Made by a program: the position numbers and the translations under genes | Assembly: GCA_964596325.1 (NCBI GenBank) | Contig: CAZQSQ010000011.1 | Coordinates: 1 to 28,100, forward strand | Direction of reading: 5' to 3' | DNA length: 28,100 nucleotides | DNA from: JBAZJI01 sp964596325 | GTDB lineage: Bacteria; Patescibacteriota; Minisyncoccia; Minisyncoccales; JAGOPM01 | Shown here: positions 1 to 6,740 of the stretch, piece after piece | Layout of the letters: the number at the start of each line of letters is the position of its first letter | Numbering within the stretch: the stretch's first letter is position 1 | Notes under the pieces: model-generated | What the model was told of the DNA's origin: nothing | The model's database searches: none | What the model saw: the letters and a program-made list of their open reading frames with translations, nothing else

Positions 1-35
1 TTATACCTATGGGCATCACAACCCGGATTTTACAT

Positions 36-57
36 AACAGCCTTTGGCTGTTTTTTT
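36..57 (+). terminator. Rho-independent terminator of an upstream plus-strand gene
   Basis: The hairpin AACAGCC-TTT-GGCTGTT is followed at once by a run of T. It closes a gene lying to the left of the window and insulates cysS. Confidence 0.8.
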
Positions 58-58
58 G

Positions 59-87
59 TTGATAAAGTTCGTGATTTGCGCTAAATT
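59..87 (+). promoter_or_regulatory. Putative promoter of cysS
   Basis: TTGATA (59-64) and TAAATT (82-87) are 17 nt apart. The -10 ends 9 nt before the cysS ATG, so the transcript would have a leader of only about 2-3 nt. A weak AAGG lies just before the start codon. Inference from consensus only. Confidence 0.4.
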
Positions 88-96
88 TAAGGCATC

Positions 97-1500
97 ATGG
101 CGATTAAGCTCTACAACTCACTTGGCTGCCAAATACAGGAATTCCAGCCGCTCAAGGATAAACAGGTCGGTCTTTATACTTGCGGACCGACAGTTTATTG
201 GTATGCCCATCTTGGCAACCTCCGCACCTATGTTTTTGAGGATATCCTCAAACGTGTTTTGGAATTCAATGGTTTGAAAGTAAAACATGTCATGAACATC
301 ACCGATGTCGGCCACCTGACCTCAGATGCCGACCAAGGCGAGGATAAACTGGAAAAGGGTGCAGCACGGGAAAATAAGACAGTCTGGGAAATCGCACAAT
401 TTTACACCGAAGCTTTTATAAATGATTTGAAAACTCTAAACATCATCATGCCTGATGTTTTAGTCAAGGCTACCGATACCATCAAAGAGCAGATCGAACT
501 TATTCGGGAGCTCGAAAAAAAAGGCTACACTTATAAAATCGAAGACGGGATTTATTTTGACACCTCAAAGCTCCCCACTTACGGCGCCCTCTGGCCCAAT
601 AAAATGGAACTTAAGGCCGGCGCCCGCGTGGAAATGTCCGAGGGCAAAAAAAATGCTACGGATTTTGCGCTCTGGAAATTTTCCCCCAAAGACAGCAAAC
701 GCCAAATGGAGTGGGATTCCCCTTGGGGCATCGGCTTCCCGGGCTGGCATACTGAATGTGTGGCTATGGCCGCCATGCACTTGGGTCTTCCTTTTGATAT
801 CCATTGTGGGGGCATCGACCATGTTTTGATACATCACACCAATGAAATCGCCCAAGCAGAGGCCTCGTATGGCAAAATTCCGGCAAACTTTTGGCTGCAC
901 GGGGAATTCATGCTTATCAAAACCGAGCAATCAAACGAGGCGGATAAAATATCCAAATCTAAAGGTAATATAATTTTAGTCAGCGACATTTCAAAAAAAG
1001 GCCTTAACCCCTTGGCCTTCCGTTACCTTTGCCTCACCACCCATTACCGTTCCAAAATGAATTTTTCTTGGGAGGCACTGGAAGGCGCTAATAATGCCCT
1101 ACTCTCCGTTTATACTAAAATTGAAGAATTACAAAAATCCGGCTTACCGAAAACTTTATCACCTGAAAGGCAAAAACTTTTAGAGGAATTTACGGCTGAT
1201 ATTAATAACGATTTGGATATGCCTAAAGCCTTAGCCCTGCTGCACGAAACCCTTAAATCATCTTTGCCCCCCGCAGAAAAATATGCCCTTTTGCTTGAAT
1301 ATGACAAGATTTTCGGCCTGGGTTTTGGCAATATCAAGACCACCATTGTCCCTCCCGAAATACTTGCCATAGCCCAAGAACGCCAACAAGCGCGCCAAAA
1401 TAAGGATTGGAATAAGTCAGACCTCTTACGGCAAAAAATCGAGAATCTGGGCTGGACTATAAAAGATTCGTCTCAAGGGTTTGAGCTGCATAAAAACTGA
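97..1500 (+). CDS. cysS: Cysteinyl-tRNA synthetase
   Basis: Class I aminoacyl-tRNA synthetase that activates cysteine with ATP and charges tRNA-Cys in the cytoplasm. At 467 aa it has the usual family length. The class I signature HLGN is at residues 38-41 and the KMSKS-type loop KISKS at 284-288. The four zinc ligands of the family are all present with correct spacing: C29, C221, H246 and E250; this zinc selects cysteine through its thiol. The C-terminal part (about 350-467) is the helical anticodon-binding region. The ATG at 97 is preferred because the N-terminus matches the family and a -10 box lies just upstream. The gene is monocistronic, with its own terminator directly after the stop codon. 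Nothing in it looks unusual. Confidence 0.97.
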   Translation: MAIKLYNSLGCQIQEFQPLKDKQVGLYTCGPTVYWYAHLGNLRTYVFEDILKRVLEFNGLKVKHVMNITDVGHLTSDADQGEDKLEKGAARENKTVWEIAQFYTEAFINDLKTLNIIMPDVLVKATDTIKEQIELIRELEKKGYTYKIEDGIYFDTSKLPTYGALWPNKMELKAGARVEMSEGKKNATDFALWKFSPKDSKRQMEWDSPWGIGFPGWHTECVAMAAMHLGLPFDIHCGGIDHVLIHHTNEIAQAEASYGKIPANFWLHGEFMLIKTEQSNEADKISKSKGNIILVSDISKKGLNPLAFRYLCLTTHYRSKMNFSWEALEGANNALLSVYTKIEELQKSGLPKTLSPERQKLLEEFTADINNDLDMPKALALLHETLKSSLPPAEKYALLLEYDKIFGLGFGNIKTTIVPPEILAIAQERQQARQNKDWNKSDLLRQKIENLGWTIKDSSQGFELHKN

Positions 1501-1503
1501 ATT

Positions 1504-1530
1504 CAGGGGCTTGCCCCTGTTTTTATTTTT
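1504..1530 (+). terminator. Terminator of cysS
   Basis: A perfect 7-bp stem CAGGGGC-TT-GCCCCTG is followed by a T-rich tract. It begins 3 nt after the cysS stop codon. Confidence 0.9.
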
Positions 1531-1573
1531 TGCGATAATTAATTGGTTCTTTACTAACCAGAAGGAGGCAGAA

Positions 1574-2203
1574 ATGTATGATCTCCATAAGGTAGTAGCG
1601 TTTTTCCCCGGCCAAGATTTTGATCGAAATTTTTTTGGAAACAAACTTGGTGATTGGGATGATGATGAACCGGAACCTGACGATGAGGATGAGAGAGCCG
1701 CGCAACCCGATATGACGGCTCTTGGCGCGCCCGAGTATGGTGAAGAAAGCTTTTTAACCATACGTTCTAAAATATTTAATGGCACGCCATGGGTACTTAT
1801 CTCTGATGTGGAAGAAATAACGCAAATGTCCGCCCACGACATTTCCAGAAAGTATTCACAGAGTATTGCCAGAGCATTTTGTTTGCACAGCCAGCTTGCG
1901 ATGACAGTCCTGATGAACCCGAACTATCAACTCGAACTAACAATCCACAACCTCTGCCACAACTTCTTCAAATGCTATCAAAAACAATGCTCCTGCTACC
2001 CATTTCAGACCTATATTCCAGAAATTGTCGGCCTAACCATTCTTAGTAGCTATGCAAATGAACTGCTCACCATACCAAGCTTGGAAGATGAACCGCCCGT
2101 AACCCCACACAGAGAAGTACGTGATATATCATTTTTTTCTTTGATGGAATGCGAGGATGAAGTTAAAACAAAGTACGCTCACTTGTTAAAAAAAGAGGCC
2201 TAA
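1574..2203 (+). CDS. Hypothetical protein with acidic N-terminal stretch and Cys-rich centre (209 aa)
   Basis: I do not recognise the family. The start is set at the ATG at 1574 because AAGGAGG lies 5 nt upstream; a longer in-frame extension to 1481 would run through the cysS terminator and is rejected. The product is probably soluble and cytoplasmic: there is no signal peptide or membrane segment. Residues about 28-42 are almost entirely Asp and Glu with a few Pro. The centre holds six Cys within about 45 residues (in FCLHS, LCHNFFKC and QCSC contexts), but the spacing fits no zinc-ribbon or RING pattern that I know. The gene sits alone between two terminators, so it is its own transcription unit. 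Its strong Shine-Dalgarno differs from the flanking housekeeping genes and resembles those of the island at 11.8-19.1 kb. A late-acquired accessory gene is possible, but this is inference. Confidence 0.75.
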   Translation: MYDLHKVVAFFPGQDFDRNFFGNKLGDWDDDEPEPDDEDERAAQPDMTALGAPEYGEESFLTIRSKIFNGTPWVLISDVEEITQMSAHDISRKYSQSIARAFCLHSQLAMTVLMNPNYQLELTIHNLCHNFFKCYQKQCSCYPFQTYIPEIVGLTILSSYANELLTIPSLEDEPPVTPHREVRDISFFSLMECEDEVKTKYAHLLKKEA

Positions 2204-2218
2204 ACAGCCTCTCTTTAT
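2192..2218 (+). terminator. Terminator overlapping the stop codon of the 209-aa gene
   Basis: AGAGGC (2194-2199) pairs with GCCTCT (2207-2212) across a 7-nt loop that contains the TAA stop. A T-rich tail follows. The remaining 2219-2354 is AT-rich and holds the dnaB promoter; I see no gene in it. Confidence 0.65.
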
Positions 2219-2319
2219 TTTATCCAAACATACAAAGAACTGTCCGATTTTTATTTATAGTGAATAAACTGTGTAAAAATAAGTGCAAAACTCTGTTTAT
2301 TTTTTGTGAACACTTTTGC

Positions 2320-2348
2320 TTGCCCAGCAGCCGGCCTTGGCTTAGAAT
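2320..2348 (+). promoter_or_regulatory. Putative leaderless promoter of dnaB
   Basis: TTGCCC (2320-2325) and TAGAAT (2343-2348) are 17 nt apart. Only 6 nt separate the -10 from the dnaB ATG and there is no Shine-Dalgarno, so transcription probably starts at or next to the start codon. Confidence 0.45.
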
Positions 2349-2354
2349 AGTTTA

Positions 2355-3788
2355 ATGACCGAAGAGCGCACTAAGAAGGAATTCAAGGAAAGGAACTTCA
2401 AGGACAAAATCCCGCCCCAAAATATCGAGGCGGAAAAATCCGTCTTGGGTTGTCTGATGATAGACAAGAACGCCATTGTTAAAGTGGCCGACTTTCTTAT
2501 CCCCGAAGATTTTTATAAAAATTCCCATTTACATATTTATACGGCCATGCTGGAGCTTTTCCGCCGAGGTGAGCCAATAGATATTTTGTCCCTTTCGGGA
2601 TTCCTAAAAGAAAAAGGCTGGTTTGAGGAAATTGGCGGGCATAACTATTTAACCGAGCTCATCAACTGCGTCCCCAATGCCCTGCATGTTTTGACCTATG
2701 CCAAAATAGTCCAAAAGAAGCGGATTTTGCGCGATTTGATTGACGCCGCCTACGATATCAATGACATGGGTTATAACGAGGACGAAGACCCCGAAGTATT
2801 ACTCGATAACGCCGAGCGGGCGATATTTAATATTGCCCAAAAGAGCATTACCAAAAAATTCGTCCCTATTAAGGAAGCTCTTTCTGATGCTTTTGAGCGT
2901 TTTGATAAATTGTCACGCCATCAGGGGGCGATGCGTGGCGTGCCTACGGGCTTTCGCGATATTGATAATTTGCTTTCCGGCTTGCAAAAATCCGATCTGG
3001 TGATTTTAGCCGCCCGGCCCTCCTTGGGAAAATCATCCTTGGCTCTTGATATTGCCCGCCATGCGGCCGTCAAAGAAAATGTGCCGGTCGGCATCTTTTC
3101 TTTGGAAATGAGCACCGACCAAGTGGTAGACAGGATGCTCGCCGCCCAAGCTAATGTTGACTTATGGCGCTTGCGCAACGGCAAGCTTTCCGGTGAGGAT
3201 TTCCAACGTTTACAAATCGGCTTTGGCGAGCTTTCCGAAGCCCCAATTTATATTAATGACACGGCCGCTATGGGCGTTTTGCAGATAAAAGCTATGGCAC
3301 GCAGATTACAGGCCGATCGCAAATTGGGTTTGATTGTTATCGATTACTTACAGCTGATGCAACCGTCTTCTTCGGTTATTAACGTTGTGCAGCAGGTTTC
3401 AGAAATTTCCCGCTCGCTTAAAATTCTCGCGCGCGAGCTTGATGTGCCTATTTTGGCCCTTTCGCAGCTTTCCCGCGCTGTGGAGCAAAGGATGCCCCCA
3501 ATTCCCCGCCTTTCGGACTTACGCGAATCAGGCTCCTTGGAGCAAGATGCCGACATTGTCGCCTTTATTTATAGAGAAGATAAATACCGCCAAAATTCCG
3601 ATAAGAAAAATATCGGTACCATTATTGTCGCCAAACACCGCAATGGACCAACCGGCGTTATTGATCTGTATTTTGATGCGGAAAAGGCCAGCTATCGCAA
3701 TTTAGTGAAAGAAGGAACAGGTATGGCGCCGAGCTTCCCGACTGAAGAAATCGCCCAACCCGCGCCAGAACCAGAAATGAATTTTTAA
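2355..3788 (+). CDS. dnaB: Replicative DNA helicase DnaB
   Basis: Hexameric helicase that unwinds duplex DNA ahead of the replication fork and recruits primase. At 477 aa it has normal length. The helical N-terminal domain (about 19-120, with the typical PQNIEAEKSVLG opening) leads through a linker to the RecA-like motor. Walker A is ARPSLGKS at 220-227, where most DnaB have GKT instead of GKS. Walker B is LIVIDYLQLM at 326-335, and the DLRESGSLEQDAD stretch near 388-400 is the conserved H3/H4 region. No intein is present. A Pro- and Glu-rich tail of about 25 residues ends the protein. The gene is monocistronic, has no Shine-Dalgarno, and converges on rplU at a shared terminator. Confidence 0.97.
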   Translation: MTEERTKKEFKERNFKDKIPPQNIEAEKSVLGCLMIDKNAIVKVADFLIPEDFYKNSHLHIYTAMLELFRRGEPIDILSLSGFLKEKGWFEEIGGHNYLTELINCVPNALHVLTYAKIVQKKRILRDLIDAAYDINDMGYNEDEDPEVLLDNAERAIFNIAQKSITKKFVPIKEALSDAFERFDKLSRHQGAMRGVPTGFRDIDNLLSGLQKSDLVILAARPSLGKSSLALDIARHAAVKENVPVGIFSLEMSTDQVVDRMLAAQANVDLWRLRNGKLSGEDFQRLQIGFGELSEAPIYINDTAAMGVLQIKAMARRLQADRKLGLIVIDYLQLMQPSSSVINVVQQVSEISRSLKILARELDVPILALSQLSRAVEQRMPPIPRLSDLRESGSLEQDADIVAFIYREDKYRQNSDKKNIGTIIVAKHRNGPTGVIDLYFDAEKASYRNLVKEGTGMAPSFPTEEIAQPAPEPEMNF

Positions 3789-3812
3789 TCGTTTTAGCGA
3801 TCCTGCATAATC

Positions 3813-3844
3813 AAAAATCCTCCGCCAGCTGGCGGAGGATTTTT
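3813..3844. terminator. Bidirectional terminator between dnaB and rplU
   Basis: A 14-bp perfect stem runs from AAAAATCCTCCGCC through an AGCT centre to its complement, so both strands end in a T run. It serves dnaB on the plus strand and the long rplU operon on the minus strand. Confidence 0.92.
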
Positions 3845-3851
3845 CTAATAA

Positions 3852-4160
3852 TTATTTGATGGAAAGAATTTCAACCTCGGCAAATTCCTGCCTGTGGTTC
3901 TTAGTCACGCTATAGCGGGATTTGCTCTTGTATTTCAAGACATGGACCTTGTCGCCCTTGCCGAATTTAGTAATTTTAGCCTGCACCGAGGCGCCCTCCA
4001 CTAAAGGAGTGCCGATCTTAACGTCCCCATTGTTTTCAACGAGTAAAACCTCTTTGAAATCAACGGTATCGCCTTCTTTGCCCACAATCTTCTCAATTTG
4101 GAGCTTCTGGCCGGGTACAGCCATATATTGTTTTCCTCCGGTTTTTATTACTGCAAACAT
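3852..4160 (-). CDS. rplU: 50S ribosomal protein L21
   Basis: Large-subunit ribosomal protein that binds 23S rRNA. At 102 aa it has normal bacterial length, with the family opening MFAVIKTGGKQYMA and the basic YKSKSRYSVTKNHRQ segment near 77-92. It is the last gene of the long minus-strand operon, 17 nt behind rmuC and just before the bidirectional terminator. No rpmA (L27) or obg follows, although these normally accompany rplU. There is no recognisable Shine-Dalgarno before the ATG, so translation may depend on coupling to rmuC or on a leaderless transcript. Confidence 0.96.
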   Translation of the reverse strand: MFAVIKTGGKQYMAVPGQKLQIEKIVGKEGDTVDFKEVLLVENNGDVKIGTPLVEGASVQAKITKFGKGDKVHVLKYKSKSRYSVTKNHRQEFAEVEILSIK

Positions 4161-4177
4161 GGTATTTTTTGGTTGGT

Positions 4178-5158
4178 TTAATCCAATAGATTATTATCTT
4201 TTTTTCCGGAAATGTCAAGCACCTTGCTGACTCTCTCGGAAAGCAGGCCCACCCTTTTTTGGCTATCCTCAAAGGACGACTGGGCGTTTTTCAAATGCCC
4301 TCCCAGCTTGTCAAAGGTGCTTTGCAGGCTTACGGCATCTGCACTGATGCGCTCCAATTTCTTCAAAATGTCCTGAGTTTGCTTGGTTATTTGGGTATCC
4401 TTTACCCAGTGCATGATGGTTTTTAAGCTCAAATAAATGGTGTTGGGGCTGCAGATAACCACCTTTCTTTTCCAGGCATATTCCAAAATACTTTCGTCGG
4501 CTTGGTTAAACATCAGCTCGTAATAAATGGCTTCGGCCGGGATATACATCAAGGCAAAATCCACAGTGCCTTCGCTTGGCAAAATATACTTAGATGCAAT
4601 TTCATCGACTCGAAGTTTTGTATCAACGATAAACCCTTTACGGTAAGAGGCCTTTTGCGCTTCGTCTTGGGCAAAGGCCATTTTTTCAAAATTATCAAAA
4701 GAGAACTTGGAATCAATAGGTAAAAGCTTGCCGTCGGGCAATTTCAAAACCGCATCCACCGCTTCCTTGGAGGAAAAATAATGCTGTTCTTCAATGAGCT
4801 CCTCGGGAAAATATTGCTTCAAAATATAAGCCAAAGACGCCTCGCCCCACTGGCCCCGCAGCTTAGGCTGCTTAAAAATTTCTTGAAAACTGGAAATGTC
4901 TTCCACCTTCTCCTGCACGGCCAAAAAAGCCTGTTTAAGTTCGGTAGTTTCTTTGGTAAATGACATAATCCGATCATTAACCAACCGGCTAGTATTATTG
5001 TTTTGCTCCCGGGATTTCTCCATTTCCCTGGCGACCAAATCGCTTATCCGTCTTTCCAAATCCAAAAGACCTTGCCGATCGGCTGATTGTTTTTTGAAAA
5101 ACAAAAGATAAAAAACCGCGGCTAAAAGTATAATTGTTATAATCTGCCAAAAATCCAT
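4178..5158 (-). CDS. rmuC: RmuC family protein (putative recombination-limiting nuclease)
   Basis: RmuC proteins are linked to DNA recombination and inversion control and carry a PD-(D/E)XK-like nuclease fold. At 326 aa this one is short for the family. A single N-terminal membrane helix (about 4-20) anchors it. A coiled-coil region follows (about 25-90). The conserved RmuC core begins at KLRGQWGE and continues through LPIDSKFSFDNF and VDFALMYIPAEAIYYEL to CSPNTIYLSLKTI. The ATG at 5158 is preferred over the TTG at 5164, because the latter overlaps the stop of the upstream gene; ATG starts 2 nt after that stop, which suggests translational coupling. There is no clear Shine-Dalgarno. Confidence 0.9.
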   Translation of the reverse strand: MDFWQIITIILLAAVFYLLFFKKQSADRQGLLDLERRISDLVAREMEKSREQNNNTSRLVNDRIMSFTKETTELKQAFLAVQEKVEDISSFQEIFKQPKLRGQWGEASLAYILKQYFPEELIEEQHYFSSKEAVDAVLKLPDGKLLPIDSKFSFDNFEKMAFAQDEAQKASYRKGFIVDTKLRVDEIASKYILPSEGTVDFALMYIPAEAIYYELMFNQADESILEYAWKRKVVICSPNTIYLSLKTIMHWVKDTQITKQTQDILKKLERISADAVSLQSTFDKLGGHLKNAQSSFEDSQKRVGLLSERVSKVLDISGKKDNNLLD

Positions 5159-5160
5159 TT

Positions 5161-5382
5161 TCAAATTTGGTAATTTTCAACTTCTTTAGCTAATTGGACC
5201 CCTTCAATAGTCAAAAGCGCCGTCTGCGACAAGCTATTTATCAACGACAATCTCTCCTTAATATTCATGATTTCTACTTTTTGGGAAAGCTCCTCGATTT
5301 CCGCCTCAGTAAAATCAAGCATTCTCACTAAAGAAACTATCGTTTCATTGCGTAACAAATAATTGGCTTGTATTTCGTCCAT
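5161..5382 (-). CDS. Small helical protein of unknown function (73 aa)
   Basis: I do not recognise this protein. It is rich in Leu, Glu and Ile and looks fully helical, possibly with a short coiled coil near 25-50; it has no membrane segment or Cys. It is real because it is packed into the operon, starting 1 nt after the stop of the acidic membrane protein gene (TAA-T-ATG) and ending 2 nt before the rmuC start. Genomic context gives no firm function; a small partner of the membrane or secretion-like ATPase proteins encoded upstream is possible. Confidence 0.7.
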   Translation of the reverse strand: MDEIQANYLLRNETIVSLVRMLDFTEAEIEELSQKVEIMNIKERLSLINSLSQTALLTIEGVQLAKEVENYQI

Positions 5383-5383
5383 A

Positions 5384-6736
5384 TTATTCTGGATTAATTG
5401 CTTTTATAAGCCTGTCCACTCCCGCACTTATTTTATTATTGAGCGATGTTGGATAGCCCTTGGTCCCGATTTCCCAGGCCATGGGGATAATATCTTTGAA
5501 AGCCCACAACAACCAAAGCCCGCTTAGGGCAAATAAAATCATTAACGCCCATTCGGGAGCAGCCTCGCCGAATTTCGCTAAAGCTGAGGCATCGGGTTTG
5601 CCTTCGGGCAAGCCTGCAGCCTTGGCTTCGGCTGGCGTGAGACTCTTGGCAACTTCGGCGGGCAAATTCGCCAAATTAATTCCCGGGCCGCCAAACTGCT
5701 TTTTGAGCTCCTCAGCCTCCTGCGGGGTTTTGGCACTCGGCTCAATGGCCATTATTTCATTTTTCCGCTTTTCAACCGAGCGGGCATATAAATTCCTTAG
5801 GTTCTCATTATCGGCGGCAAAACTGTTGAATTCTTCATCGCTAATCCGGTAAATTTCCTTTTGTGATTCGGCCGGGTCATTAATATTTTTTGTTCGCTCG
5901 GCAAATTTTTCATCCAAAGTATTCTGCCCGTTTATACTTTCATAGAGCTTTTTCCGAAGTTCAAAAGTCTTGCTCCATTCTTGGGACTTACTTTCTAATA
6001 AATCTTTGTTGCCGGTTAAATCCAAAGCTTCAACTTCATCTCCCAAGTCATTGGATTTTTTATTCAGCTCCTTAAGCGCAAAAAACTTCGTGGCGATACT
6101 AGGATCTTCTTTTGAGATGTTATTGGCAAGAGCCTCTAAAGTTTTAACGCTTTTTCTAATCTGGTCGTAATCAACATTCATCCAATTAGGCATATCAGCC
6201 CGGCCCTCGCCAGCGCCCGCCGGCTTTTCATTAAAAGCTCCTAGCTTCTTGGCCCAATGGTAAAATACTTCAGGATTTTGTTCCTGCGATAAATCAATGC
6301 TTATTTTGCCTTGGTTTTCCTCACACCACTGTCGCGCGAATCGGCAATCCGCTTCATGGGCCAGCCCTTTAAGCTCCGCTGCTATGCCCGTCTTTTCCTC
6401 CTTTGATAATTTCGGTTTATCTTTATTAGCCCGGTCAAGCTCGGGTGATTGCATGACATGCTCCCCTTTAGCTCGCGCTTCGGCCGAGCCGTAAAGATTC
6501 TCTAAATGAATTTTGAGGCTAGCCACTCGCTCGTTTTTCTCAGCCTTCGTTTCTTTACGCGGCATGCCTGCAGTATTGGGTGTAGGCACAGCATCAGCAC
6601 TATTATCGGTTTTATTCGCGTCATCAGACTCCTCCTCTTGGTCTTCTTCCTCCTCCTCTTCTTCCTCGTCCTTAATAAGATTCTCGTCTTCGGGAAGGCC
6701 ATCGGTAAAAATATTTTTTTCGTTTTTTCTTGCCAT
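5384..6736 (-). CDS. Acidic coiled-coil protein with C-terminal membrane helix (450 aa)
   Basis: Family not recognised. The start is placed at the ATG at 6736, 4 nt after the upstream stop (TAACAATATG); a longer form from 6763 would overlap that gene and is less likely. The N-terminus has a run dominated by Glu and Asp (about 18-42), then a Pro/Thr linker. Residues about 65-380 are charged and helical with probable coiled coils. One hydrophobic helix (about 395-413, WALMILFALSGLWLLWAF) lies near the C-terminus, followed by a short tail of about 35 residues, so the protein is probably tail-anchored with its bulk on one side of the membrane. It follows the VirB4/TraD-like ATPase gene directly, which suggests a partner in the same membrane machine. 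Confidence 0.8.
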   Translation of the reverse strand: MARKNEKNIFTDGLPEDENLIKDEEEEEEEEDQEEESDDANKTDNSADAVPTPNTAGMPRKETKAEKNERVASLKIHLENLYGSAEARAKGEHVMQSPELDRANKDKPKLSKEEKTGIAAELKGLAHEADCRFARQWCEENQGKISIDLSQEQNPEVFYHWAKKLGAFNEKPAGAGEGRADMPNWMNVDYDQIRKSVKTLEALANNISKEDPSIATKFFALKELNKKSNDLGDEVEALDLTGNKDLLESKSQEWSKTFELRKKLYESINGQNTLDEKFAERTKNINDPAESQKEIYRISDEEFNSFAADNENLRNLYARSVEKRKNEIMAIEPSAKTPQEAEELKKQFGGPGINLANLPAEVAKSLTPAEAKAAGLPEGKPDASALAKFGEAAPEWALMILFALSGLWLLWAFKDIIPMAWEIGTKGYPTSLNNKISAGVDRLIKAINPE

Positions 6737-6740
6737 ATTG

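Noticed and set aside
1481..1573. Upstream extension of the 209-aa protein
   Set aside because: It overlaps the cysS end and its terminator; the ATG at 1574 has a full Shine-Dalgarno.
2262..2301. Weak inverted repeat GAATAAAC/GTTTATT before dnaB
   Set aside because: Seven AT-rich pairs over a 25-nt loop are easily expected by chance.
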